DNA from: Agarilytica rhodophyticola
GTDB lineage: Bacteria > Pseudomonadota > Gammaproteobacteria > Pseudomonadales > Cellvibrionaceae
Length of the DNA: 64,000 bases
Reading direction: 5' to 3'
Assembly (NCBI RefSeq): GCF_002157225.2
Contig: NZ_CP020038.1
Location: 4,680,501 to 4,744,500 of the forward strand
Shown: piece after piece, positions 20,204 to 29,032 of the stretch
Numbering within the stretch: position 1 is the stretch's first letter
Layout: each line of letters opens with the position of its first letter
Program-made: the position numbers and the translations under genes
The notes under the pieces: model-generated
What the model saw: only the letters and a program-made list of their open reading frames with translations
What the model was told of the DNA's origin: nothing
Databases searched by the model: none

Positions 20204-21624
20204 TGTCCCTCCCCCCTAACATTAATACTAGCCTTAACCACCGATCATGCCGCCGCGATGTCTATCTCGTGGCGTTACTATTTACTATCTTGGTAGCGCT
20301 GGCAAGCTATCCTGTCGGAGAGATTTTTCGCGGGGAAGGATGGCTTCCCCAAAGTCAGATTGGCAATGGCATCATTGCCCAGCACTTAGTTGCCACAGTG
20401 GCCATGTTCGCCGTTTGGCTTTATGGGCCTAACAGCCAAAAACTCAGGGATTATCGCTGGCTTATAATAGCGGCGATCGCCACCAGATTGATACTTATTC
20501 CTGCTGATGTCTATAGCTCAAATGATATTGATCGTTATCTATTTGATGGAAGATTATGGTGGGAGGGCTACGACCCATATCGAGTAAATCATGAAACCCC
20601 AGAAATACAAAGCTTAAGAGCTCTATGGGGGCCACCTGATGAGCATGCCGCCTACGTGACTATCTACCCTCCCCTGGCCTTAAGCTTATTCACACTGGCC
20701 GCAAGTTTTGGCGTTGAATGGGCAGCTATTGTATGGAAAGTCATTAGCGGATTGGCAGGTATTGGAGCGGTGATGGTGGCGGCTATGGTATTGCGTCATG
20801 CCAATCAACTGCAGCATCTTGCACTCTTTGCCTTATCGCCCTTACTTATATTGGAAACAGGTATTGGTGCTCACTTGGATATTTTCAGTGTTCTGTTTAT
20901 ATGTTTGGCGATATGGTGCTGGCAAACAAAACGTATCCTCCAATGCGGTGTATGGATAGCGGCAGGTACGCTGATTAAATTCTTACCCCTGGTTATAGCC
21001 ATGCCGCTATTTTTGTCGGCACAAAACCATAAACAACGACTAAAACTCACAGCTAGTGTGCTCGCAACCATATCGGCAGGTTATGGCTCGGTAATCGCTC
21101 TAGGCCTAGAGCCTATTGGCAGTTTAGTTGTATTTTTCGAAAAATGGCGTTTCGGGTCACCCACCTTCAATGCTTTGAGTACACTTTCTTCTAGCAAAAC
21201 CTTGCCGCTAGTTACGGCAAGCATATTAGTGTTAGGAATGGCACTTATCGCACTGTATTGCTTAAGAGATAAGCTATTTAGCAGTAAGCAGATAGACGAT
21301 CAACAGAATAATCAGAGAACTATACACGCCATACAGCTTGCCCTTGCCCTACCCTTGCTGCTCAGTCCTGTGGTCTATCCTTGGTATTTGATGCCGCTAC
21401 TTTTATTCATCGCCTTGTCACCAAAGGCCTACCTTCTCGCTTGGCTCACGCTGATGCCATTAACTTACGAAGTGATGGGTCAATTTATTTGTTGTGCCAA
21501 CTGGAACCCTGCAGTTTGGCCATTATGGGTAGTGGCGGGAGGCCTATTATTGGGCCTGATATTTGACTTAAAAATTTATATTCCACGCTTATTAAATAAG
21601 CCTACTGCGGTTAACACCTTATGA
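20200..21624 (+). CDS. multi-pass GT-C-type glycosyltransferase (mannosyltransferase-like)
   Basis: 474 residues with about 10-12 membrane segments. The first loop has SSNDIDRYLFDGRLWWEGYD followed by PYRV, matching the acidic loop pattern of GT-C enzymes that use polyprenyl-phosphate sugars (PIG-M and MptA/B type, GT87-like). The sugar cannot be told. A 4-base overlap on each side (ATGA) shows translational coupling within the operon. The convergent DPM-like gene at 24024 could supply a polyprenyl-phosphate sugar donor for it (inference). Confidence 0.78.
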   Translation: MMSLPPNINTSLNHRSCRRDVYLVALLFTILVALASYPVGEIFRGEGWLPQSQIGNGIIAQHLVATVAMFAVWLYGPNSQKLRDYRWLIIAAIATRLILIPADVYSSNDIDRYLFDGRLWWEGYDPYRVNHETPEIQSLRALWGPPDEHAAYVTIYPPLALSLFTLAASFGVEWAAIVWKVISGLAGIGAVMVAAMVLRHANQLQHLALFALSPLLILETGIGAHLDIFSVLFICLAIWCWQTKRILQCGVWIAAGTLIKFLPLVIAMPLFLSAQNHKQRLKLTASVLATISAGYGSVIALGLEPIGSLVVFFEKWRFGSPTFNALSTLSSSKTLPLVTASILVLGMALIALYCLRDKLFSSKQIDDQQNNQRTIHAIQLALALPLLLSPVVYPWYLMPLLLFIALSPKAYLLAWLTLMPLTYEVMGQFICCANWNPAVWPLWVVAGGLLLGLIFDLKIYIPRLLNKPTAVNTL

Positions 21625-23978
21625 TTACGCTGATACAAAAATATAACCATTGGCTGCACGGTAAATGGCCGGCAAATACTGTTGAAAAATCTCCCTTAGT
21701 CAATCCTGACGGCACCACTGCACTAGTAGGTTGTTATGTGGTTGGAGATCTGACCGGTATTCCGCTACTAAAGTTTTCTTCCGATACCGGTGCTCGGGCA
21801 ATACAACACATAGTACAGAGCGACGATTTTAAGGCTCGTAAGGCTCAAGAGGATGTATTAGATGTTGTCATAATAGGCGCGGGTGTCAGTGGTTATTCAG
21901 CAGCACTGGAAGCCAAAAAAAACAACTTAAATTTTAAACTTATTGAAGCAAGCGAAGCTTTCTCAACCATCAAAAACTTTCCTAAAGGCAAGCCAATATA
22001 TACTTATCCATCGCAAATGGTGCCGGCAGGTGAGTTGAAGTTTGATGGTGATACTTGCGTTAAAGAAAGCTTACTACAAGAACTTGTCGACAAAGCCAAT
22101 CAATCTGGTATCACCACATACACCGCCAATGCTAGCCACGTGGAGCGACTAAAAGGCGGTATATTAAGTGTTGTATTGCAGGAAAGTGCCAATGACGATA
22201 ACAGCATTAAGGCCCACAAGGTCATCGTAGCCATCGGTCGATCGGGAAACTTTCGCCAACTTAACATCCCTGGCGAAGATAAAGATAAAGTTGTTAACCG
22301 ACTACATGACCCAAAAGCGTATCAGGGCAAAAACATTCTTATTGTGGGCGGCGGAGATAGTGCCTTAGAAGCTGCGATTGCGACAGCAGAGGCTGGAGCC
22401 AATGCAACACTTTCCTATCGTAAAGAAGAGTTTTCTCGGCCAAAACCAGAAAATATAGAACGCGCGGAGAGTCTCGCTCAAGAAGGCAGACTCAATTTAC
22501 AATTGGCGACCCGTGTACGAGAAATTAAAGACAACAGTGTCGTACTAACAAATAAGGATAAATCAGAACTCGAAATAGACAACGATAATGTTTTATCACT
22601 TATCGGTCGCGAGGCACCACTGGATTTTTTTAGGCGCAGCAAGATTCCCATTGCCGGGGAAAGTTCAATTAGCGGCTGGGCCATGTTTGCCGCTTTTTTT
22701 ATTTTCACCATTGCTTTATACGATTGGAAAAACTGGGGCTTTTTAAATCATATCTGGAATTTAAGTGCTTTCCCCAATAATGCGCCTTCATTAATTGCGC
22801 AATGGGGAGAAAGCTGGCAAGCGATGGTTAATGATCGCACCACCTTGGTGGGTACACTGGCCACCTCCATGAAAGGTCGTTCGTTTTACTACACTCTACT
22901 CTACACCAGTTGTATCGGCTTTTTTGGCTGGGCCAGAATAAAAAGACGCAATACACCCTATGTTACAAAGCAAACGTTAACGCTGTTCTTTGTACAGCTT
23001 ATTCCCCTGTTCTTACTGCCAGAAATTGTCTTGCCACTGTTGGGTTATCACGGTGCCTTTGATGCAGGCTGGGGTAAGAGCATCGCAGACAGCTTATTCC
23101 CTAGCTATATTTCTGCCGAAGCCCTGGCTGCCCATCAATGGCCAGAATGGGGACATCCTCGCGCCTACTGGCATGCGTATGGTTTTATCCTCGCTTGGCC
23201 ATTGAATGTTTACAATGTATTTACCCCAACCCCTATTATGGGCTGGCTGATTATCAGCTTTGTTCAGACCTTTATTATTATTCCTGCCCTTATTTATAAA
23301 TACGGCAAAGGCGCCTACTGTGGCTGGATATGTTCTTGCGGTGCCTTGGCTGAGACGATGGGAGATAATCAACGTCATAAAATGCCTCACGGGCCGTTTT
23401 GGAACAAGCTTAATATGCTCGGTCAAGCCATCTTGTTAGTGGCTTTTATTATGCTGCTTATCCGAATCGGCGGCTGGCTTATGCCGGAAAGCTGGATGAA
23501 TCAATCTTTCGACCTATTGCTTAAAGGTGAAAATAGCGAATACAAGCTAGTAAACCCTATCAGCTGGAAATGGATCGTAGATGTTTTACTTGGCGGAATA
23601 TTAGGCGTCGGGCTTTATTTCAAATACTCCGGCAGAATGTGGTGCCGTTTTGCTTGCCCCCTAGCAGCTTTGATGCATGTCTATGCCCGTTTTAGTCGCT
23701 TTAGAATATTCGCTGATAAAAACAAATGTATCAGTTGTGGGGTCTGCACAAGCGTTTGCCACCAAGGTATAGATATCATGAATTTCGCCAACAAAGGCGC
23801 CCCCATGCAAGACCCACAATGCGTTCGCTGCTCGGCATGCGTACAAAGCTGCCCTACAGGTGTATTAAGCTTTGGCGAAATTAACCGTCAAACAGGTGAA
23901 GTACTACGCACAGATACATTAGCAGCAAGCCCTGTACAGATGATGGAAATCATCGCAACAGATCGTAAAGTATCTTGA
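21621..23978 (+). CDS. fused flavin disulfide-reductase-like / NosR-NapH-type iron-sulfur membrane oxidoreductase
   Basis: 785 residues in three parts. Residues 80-335 are a thioredoxin-reductase-like flavoprotein with two dinucleotide motifs, GAGVSG (86-91) and GGGDSA (243-248). Residues 350-670 hold about six membrane helices, with CGWICSCG (568-574) and CRFACP (675-680), as in NapH/NosR/CcoG membrane ferredoxins. The C-terminus carries two [4Fe-4S] sites, cysteines 703/706/709/713 and 734/737/740/744. This layout suggests electron flow from NAD(P)H through FAD to iron-sulfur clusters across the inner membrane. The acceptor is unknown. It is translationally coupled to two glycosyltransferases, which is odd for this type of protein. 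Confidence 0.85.
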   Translation: MITLIQKYNHWLHGKWPANTVEKSPLVNPDGTTALVGCYVVGDLTGIPLLKFSSDTGARAIQHIVQSDDFKARKAQEDVLDVVIIGAGVSGYSAALEAKKNNLNFKLIEASEAFSTIKNFPKGKPIYTYPSQMVPAGELKFDGDTCVKESLLQELVDKANQSGITTYTANASHVERLKGGILSVVLQESANDDNSIKAHKVIVAIGRSGNFRQLNIPGEDKDKVVNRLHDPKAYQGKNILIVGGGDSALEAAIATAEAGANATLSYRKEEFSRPKPENIERAESLAQEGRLNLQLATRVREIKDNSVVLTNKDKSELEIDNDNVLSLIGREAPLDFFRRSKIPIAGESSISGWAMFAAFFIFTIALYDWKNWGFLNHIWNLSAFPNNAPSLIAQWGESWQAMVNDRTTLVGTLATSMKGRSFYYTLLYTSCIGFFGWARIKRRNTPYVTKQTLTLFFVQLIPLFLLPEIVLPLLGYHGAFDAGWGKSIADSLFPSYISAEALAAHQWPEWGHPRAYWHAYGFILAWPLNVYNVFTPTPIMGWLIISFVQTFIIIPALIYKYGKGAYCGWICSCGALAETMGDNQRHKMPHGPFWNKLNMLGQAILLVAFIMLLIRIGGWLMPESWMNQSFDLLLKGENSEYKLVNPISWKWIVDVLLGGILGVGLYFKYSGRMWCRFACPLAALMHVYARFSRFRIFADKNKCISCGVCTSVCHQGIDIMNFANKGAPMQDPQCVRCSACVQSCPTGVLSFGEINRQTGEVLRTDTLAASPVQMMEIIATDRKVS

Positions 23979-23987
23979 ATTTTTGTG

Positions 23988-24011
23988 TGGGCCGCTTTTG
24001 AAGGCGGCTCA
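23988..24011. terminator. possible weak bidirectional terminator
   Basis: GCCGC and GCGGC form a short GC stem in the 45 bases between convergent stop codons. Neither side has a good T run, so function is only likely by position. Confidence 0.4.
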
Positions 24012-24023
24012 TTAACTTACACT

Positions 24024-24713
24024 TTAGCGATACTTAATAATGGTATGGATAATCTTATATCCTGCCGCAAGGGTGCCTGACAAAGTCCCAGATATTTTCG
24101 ACACCCCAATACGCTTACGATAATTTACCGGCACTTCCTTACTGCGCAAGCCCATTTTTGCCGCTTTAATTTGCATTTCAATTGTCCAACCATAAGTTTT
24201 ATCCTGCATGTTAATAGCGACTAAGCTATCGTAGCGAATTGCACGAAATGGACCTAGGTCGGAATAGTTTGCCTTATAAAAAAAGCGCATCAAGGTTGTG
24301 GCCAGCCAGTTACCAAAAATTTGTTGAATGGTCATCGAACCTTTTTCTCGAATGCCCAAGCTGCGCGAGCCTATTACCATATCAACACTGTTGCTTATAA
24401 TAGGCGCTACCAGCTCAGTAATTTCTTCAGGGTAATCAGAATAATCGCCATCGAGGAAAACAATGATATCTGGTTGATGAGATTGCTCAGCAATATAGGC
24501 CATACCTTTTAAGCAAGCACGTCCGTAACCCCGAATATCTTCTCTTAACACAACTGCACCGCATTTTTTCGCAACCTCACAAGTATCATCTGTTGAGCCG
24601 TTATCAACTACAATAATTTCATCGACGATATCCTTTGGGATTTCGTTAATGACATTGCCCACAGCATTTCTTTCATTAAATGCAGGGATAATAACTTTAA
24701 TAGAGTTGGACAT
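24024..24713 (-). CDS. DPM-like family-2 glycosyltransferase
   Basis: 229 residues without clear membrane helices. VIIPAFNE, VVDNGSTDDT and FLDGDYSDYPEE are the donor- and metal-binding motifs of dolichyl/polyprenyl-phosphate mannose or glucose synthases. Such enzymes load a sugar on a lipid carrier at the cytoplasmic face. It converges with the GT operon, whose GT-C enzyme would use such a donor. Its 5' leader holds overlapping inverted repeats (see 24737-24851). Confidence 0.88.
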   Translation of the reverse strand: MSNSIKVIIPAFNERNAVGNVINEIPKDIVDEIIVVDNGSTDDTCEVAKKCGAVVLREDIRGYGRACLKGMAYIAEQSHQPDIIVFLDGDYSDYPEEITELVAPIISNSVDMVIGSRSLGIREKGSMTIQQIFGNWLATTLMRFFYKANYSDLGPFRAIRYDSLVAINMQDKTYGWTIEMQIKAAKMGLRSKEVPVNYRKRIGVSKISGTLSGTLAAGYKIIHTIIKYR

Positions 24714-24736
24714 CAGAAATTACTACGGTAGTTAAG

Positions 24737-24851
24737 GCCTAAAAGAATATTTTTTAGGCTTCACGCCGAAAAAATATTCTCCGCCAATAATACGTGTTAA
24801 GTATGCTTAGTATAGTCTTTAAGCAGCATCACTGTCAGCGTGACTATACTA
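24737..24851 (-). promoter_or_regulatory. leader of the DPM-like gene with overlapping inverted repeats
   Basis: AGAATATTTTTT (24744-24755) is the perfect inverse of 24769-24780. An alternative stem, GCCTAAAA with TTTTAGGC, joins 24737-24744 to 24752-24759 and excludes the first. Farther upstream TAGTATAGTC (24808-24817) pairs with 24842-24851. Together they could be operators or an attenuator-like switch; no T run marks a plain terminator. The rest of 24714-25034 shows nothing. Confidence 0.4.
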
Positions 24852-25034
24852 TCGCCCAAGAAGTCTATTCATCCCAAGTTTATCACTTATGGGAGCCTCT
24901 CTTAATATGCTTGGATAGGATCAGAGCAGGATATGCTGTTAGATATATAGGCTTATAATGAAGGGAAGGCTTTATAAATTGCCGGATTTAAGTAGAGATG
25001 CAGGAATCAGATTCCAGCACCTCATTAGTGCATA

Positions 25035-25739
25035 TTATTTAACGTTCGCGTTAAACTGACCTAACCATCCAGTACAGTTTTGCTTATCGTACATGGCAAC
25101 ATTATTGTCGCCCTTTTTCAGGCCATTAAGTTTAACAGGATCGATATTGCTCCAGAAGTGATTGTTAGTGGTGCCACCTTCAGATAGTCCTTTGTGAAAG
25201 CCTGTAACATTGCGCTGACCATTTACAATAAAACAATCCGCATGAACATATTTCTGACATGCTGCAAGATAGTTTCTATTAGGGTTATTACAAGTTTGTG
25301 CAGTACAAGCTTTACCATTGTTTCTAAGTGCTTTCGCTTTGTTTAAACGAAAAAAGTTATTAGAGTATGAAATACAATCGGTATTAGTGCTAATACCTCC
25401 TGAGTTTGAACCACCAGAATTAGAGCCAGAGCAATTTAAACCGCTATTCTTAAAACGACATTGCTTGTGAAATGCGTTTTGATATTCGTTGTTAGATATT
25501 TTTATCCATTTTTGCCACTGCTTATTGCCACAATTCCATGCGATAACATTTTGTTGAAGCATTTTGCCTGTTTGTTGATTAGTAGGGATATCTGCACACT
25601 TACCATCTTTTTTTAATAAATAGAAATTACCACTTTTAACTTTCTGAGGAAATTGATTTAGGTTCAGTGCATTTGCCAACGTACTGCCTAAAAATAAAGA
25701 TACACCAATCAAAAATAATGATAGTGATTTTTTATACAT
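25035..25739 (-). CDS. secreted cysteine-rich protein with ricin-like N-terminal domain
   Basis: 234 residues. Signal peptide ending near ANA, then a segment (about 35-100) with the ricin-B look: FYLLKKDGKCADI, then QNVIAWNCGNKQWQKW with its Q-x-W. A Ser/Gly/Asn linker (about 108-117) leads to a cysteine-rich C-terminal domain of about 110 residues that I do not recognise. A carbohydrate-binding secreted protein is likely. AGGAGA lies 8 bases before the ATG. Confidence 0.65.
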   Translation of the reverse strand: MYKKSLSLFLIGVSLFLGSTLANALNLNQFPQKVKSGNFYLLKKDGKCADIPTNQQTGKMLQQNVIAWNCGNKQWQKWIKISNNEYQNAFHKQCRFKNSGLNCSGSNSGGSNSGGISTNTDCISYSNNFFRLNKAKALRNNGKACTAQTCNNPNRNYLAACQKYVHADCFIVNGQRNVTGFHKGLSEGGTTNNHFWSNIDPVKLNGLKKGDNNVAMYDKQNCTGWLGQFNANVK

Positions 25740-25876
25740 TACTACATTCTCCTATTGTGAGTTTTTGCTTTTTGGGTAAAACACTTAAATGAAATAATAC
25801 TGTTAGCGGTGTCCCGAAGGTCTAACACGGGATTTTGCAATTACTGCTGGCTGAGCAATTAAAGCCCACCATAAAA

Positions 25877-26761
25877 TTAAGGATTTTCTTCTTTAAATTG
25901 ACGATAATAATGTTCCATTTCCTCAGTCATACCTTTTTGAGAAATAGTTCGCCATGCCTCACGTCTTAGCTCCATAGTGAGATTTTCGTTATAGGCGAGT
26001 TCATATAATTTGTTTTCAGAAGAATCAGAGTTTATTTTCCCCAAAGCTGATACCGCTGATTTAGCCACATCAGGAGAAGTGGATGAAAGAAAACCAAGCA
26101 CCGACTCTTCTATTCGAGCATCCGTATCAACACCCTGCCAACTCAACATAGCTTCTAATACTGAGGGACGATAGCCTTCATCGATTTCGTACATAATATG
26201 CGATAAAGCATCGAGAACATATTCTGCAGTAATAGATTCGGCACGTGTTTCGCTATTGCCATAGCTTAAAACCTTAGCAAAAGCATCGATATTTTCAGGT
26301 TCGATAAATGACTGCTGCTGAACGATATCCGCGATAAAAAAAGCGATCGATTCAGTAGATAGCGCTAATTCATTAATCGTATGAATAACCGCAAGCAGTT
26401 GCTGATCATTGTAATAATAAATATCTTGTAAAATACTCGCTTCAATTTCTTCCTTTGTCATCGTTTTAACGTCAAAGGGAAGATTCAAATCACCTTTATT
26501 TTTTAGAAGCTTTGTATCCGTGCGTTTTAAGTTCTGTACATTAGGGCCAAAAGGCTCGGCATTGTCAGTATCAGCGTTAACTAGTTTTCGGCTTTTATCG
26601 TCTATATCGTTTGTATTATTCTTGCTTGGGCTTTCAAGCACAGTCTGATCTTTAACTTTCTTTTCTTTTTTTTTATCAAGATTAACAGCGTTTTTAAAAA
26701 GAATTACAAGAGATAAAAAAAGCAAAGAAGATATAGTCACCGCTATCTTTTTATTTTTCAC
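25877..26761 (-). CDS. membrane-anchored HEAT-like repeat protein
   Basis: 294 residues. One N-terminal membrane helix (5-25), a charged, disordered linker to about residue 95, then helical repeats. VAKSAVSALGKINS and LRREAWRTISQKG are HEAT/PBS-lyase-like. The start is GTG. The repeats would lie in the periplasm and probably bind another protein; function unknown. It sits 137 bases downstream of nothing recognised and shares strand with the ricin-like gene, but a wide gap separates the two. Confidence 0.6.
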   Translation of the reverse strand: MKNKKIAVTISSLLFLSLVILFKNAVNLDKKKEKKVKDQTVLESPSKNNTNDIDDKSRKLVNADTDNAEPFGPNVQNLKRTDTKLLKNKGDLNLPFDVKTMTKEEIEASILQDIYYYNDQQLLAVIHTINELALSTESIAFFIADIVQQQSFIEPENIDAFAKVLSYGNSETRAESITAEYVLDALSHIMYEIDEGYRPSVLEAMLSWQGVDTDARIEESVLGFLSSTSPDVAKSAVSALGKINSDSSENKLYELAYNENLTMELRREAWRTISQKGMTEEMEHYYRQFKEENP

Positions 26762-28036
26762 TAACGGAATTTCTCAATTTTTAAAACAAACGGTTTAATT
26801 TTTCCAAGGCTTATATGCCTTATGCAAGTAGCGCTTAATTTAGATACAGAGAGTACTGCCTTATAGACGATAAGGAGATCGACCTAGACAATATCTTAAT
26901 ATACTAACATATTACTTTTTACATTCTACACAAATAGCTAGACATAAATTAACTTTTTAATTAAAACTGGATCACATTAACTTACTCAAATATGTAAAGA
27001 AATTTTAAAAAGATAGTGTTAACACATAAATTAAAACCGCCATCAAAAAGTAAACCTTCTTTAATTATTAAGGTGATGAAAGCAGTCATTCAAAATACCT
27101 TAGCTTCTCAAAAAAGTGACTGGAATGAGTTAATAACGCTTAAGTAGTCTCTTAATTCATTAATCGATATTTTTTGATGGCTTTAATCTTTGAAGAAATT
27201 AATTGAAGAGCAGATAATGCATACTATCTATATTTTATAATAGATTTTTGGGCCGTGTAGTTATGCTTAACGATTTTACTATTCAATGAAAAATTTATGT
27301 CACGTTGTAATTGATCTTCCCTGCTTTCATCGTCTTAAATACGATGCAAGTATTAGCAGGTAACGAGCTTGGTTAATCTATTTGAAAAACCAACATACTA
27401 TATTTGGTTATACCAATACACTTTTCTACCTCTACGCTAAACATGTAAGAGTTAATATTTGCAAAAGCCATACATCATCCACCGTAATACTTATTACATC
27501 TTCACAATTGTCACAAGCAAACTACTAGAAACTCACACTTAAGATAGAACAGATAGTTCTAAGAAAGCTTTTTAGATAGAACATATTATCAGCGTTGCCA
27601 TATCGATTTTTCATGTGCCGATGCCGTAGAACAATAAAGTCGGCTCCACTTGCAAAAAAAAACTAATCCAGGTGTAAAATTACCTATGTCTTTGCCTTAA
27701 AGCCTATGTTTTTACTCTAAATAAGTTGAGCATTTCGACAGGAAAAAGACACTTTGGCACCAAAAAGACATTTTAGGACATAAAAAAAAATTATTATTTC
27801 AAGCCTCTGAAGTACTAAATGGCAAAAAAATTGAAACAATTAGACCTGTTAGTCAGTATTAATAATATTTACTGTTCGACCCAATCATAATTGGTTAAAT
27901 TAAATACACATCAATACATGATGAGAGAGCCTTGATAACTTCAATAGGTTCTCGTGGAAAAGGGACTTACCATCGTAATCAGTGGCAATAAGCCATCGAT
28001 TATGCAGAGCAGATAAAAATTAGTTCATGGATGAAT
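26762..28036. other. 1.3-kb non-coding region with scattered repeats
   Basis: AT-rich with stops in all frames. It contains a nested hairpin at 27322-27361 (CCTGCT/AGCAGG around CATCGT/ACGATG), AGATAGAACA twice near 27542 and 27574, and two 19-bp-spaced direct repeats at 27743-27781. No gene was recognised. Confidence 0.4.
27743..27781. promoter_or_regulatory. direct repeats spaced by 19 bp, possible regulator site
   Basis: AAAAAGACA occurs at 27743-27751 and again at 27762-27770. Each is followed by TTT-x-G-x-A/C text, so both 19-bp units are similar. Two helical turns of spacing suits an activator that binds as a tandem pair. No gene start lies close downstream. Confidence 0.3.
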
Positions 28037-28082
28037 TAGGATATTGTTCACATCTATTAAGTTTAGTGTGAACAATATCCTA
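28037..28082. repeat. 46-bp perfect inverted repeat upstream of tetR gene
   Basis: TAGGATATTGTTCACA (28037-28052) is the exact inverse of 28067-28082, with a 14-base spacer. It ends 43 bases before the TetR-family start, so it could be its operator. The ends also resemble the terminal repeats of the MITE-like elements at 36686 and 41748 (both begin TAGG and contain TGTTCACA), so it could instead be a minimal relative of those. Confidence 0.6.
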
Positions 28083-28125
28083 GCTAAAGTTTACTTCGTA
28101 TATTTTTTGAGTGATAGAGAACTTT

Positions 28126-28725
28126 ATGGAATACACTGCCATAAGCGAAAAAATACTGGATGCGACTCAGTATCTTATCCAAAGTAAGGGATACAACACC
28201 CTCGGCTTTGAGGATATTTCCTCCGTCATCGGAGTGGAGAAAGTACATATATTAAATCATTATCAAAGTAAAATTGATTTATGCTTAGATGTTATTCGCC
28301 GTTACCGTAAAAGATTCACAGCAAAACTCCTAGATACAACCGCTAATTATCAGACAAATGCCATCAACGCACTGGATCTATATATAGACTCTTATATGGA
28401 CTTTGGAGACAATCACGAAAAAATATGTCTATCCGCTGCCCTTGCTGGTGAGTACACAATACTTCCAAAAGAAATACAGCAAGAAGTACTACTATTTATC
28501 CAAGATAACCAAAAGTGGTTAACGGATATCTTTACTCTCGGTAAAAATACAGGCGTATTTACCTTCGATAGCAGTTCATCTCTTAGTGCAAGCCTTGCTA
28601 TAGATGCACTACAAGGCTCACTTATTGTTAGCCGAGCGAAAAAAGATACCAACCACATCATGCAAACTATCGCCACCATCAAAAGGGAACTAGGCATTAA
28701 GGAATTGGAGCAGAATGAAGTATAA
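28126..28725 (+). CDS. TetR/AcrR-family transcriptional regulator
   Basis: 199 residues from the ATG at 28126, preceded by AGAGA; the GTG at 28111 in frame is less likely. The N-terminal helix-turn-helix is standard: ILDATQYLIQSKGYN, then FEDISSVIGV and HILNHYQSKIDL. The C-terminal ligand domain is all-helical, ending near residue 195. The target is unknown. A perfect 16-bp inverted repeat just upstream may serve autoregulation. Confidence 0.88.
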   Translation: MEYTAISEKILDATQYLIQSKGYNTLGFEDISSVIGVEKVHILNHYQSKIDLCLDVIRRYRKRFTAKLLDTTANYQTNAINALDLYIDSYMDFGDNHEKICLSAALAGEYTILPKEIQQEVLLFIQDNQKWLTDIFTLGKNTGVFTFDSSSSLSASLAIDALQGSLIVSRAKKDTNHIMQTIATIKRELGIKELEQNEV

Positions 28726-28775
28726 AATCTTCATACTCGTGCGGCGAACGAATCTTATCTGCAATTTGTGCTTTA

Positions 28776-28850
28776 TTTGACCTAGGATCTGTTGGTACTA
28801 GTAGCGCCAACAGACCCCAGCATAAATATTTTAATTCATACTAGGTCAAA
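28776..28850. repeat. nested inverted repeats after the tetR gene
   Basis: TTTGACCTAG (28776-28785) pairs with CTAGGTCAAA (28841-28850), and inside it TCTGTTGG (28788-28795) pairs with CCAACAGA (28807-28814). The RNA could fold into a long two-level hairpin. No T run follows, so a simple terminator is not evident. The rest of 28726-29032 holds nothing recognised. Confidence 0.45.
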
Positions 28851-29032
28851 CCCCGATCTCCATATACCAATGTGCTGTAAGCTAAAAAATAAAAACACAT
28901 ACTTTACGGCTTCATATTGTTAAACCTGACTCTTTCTACACAGTCATGTTTTACTCTGCTTAAGTTTTTCTTTGTTTCTGATTGATAGAAGATTTAGACT
29001 GCTCAAGTTTTCACTGTCTAGAACCTTGTATC

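Noticed and set aside
27754-27770. TTTGGCACC as a sigma-54 -24 box
   Set aside because: No TTGC element follows at the right distance.
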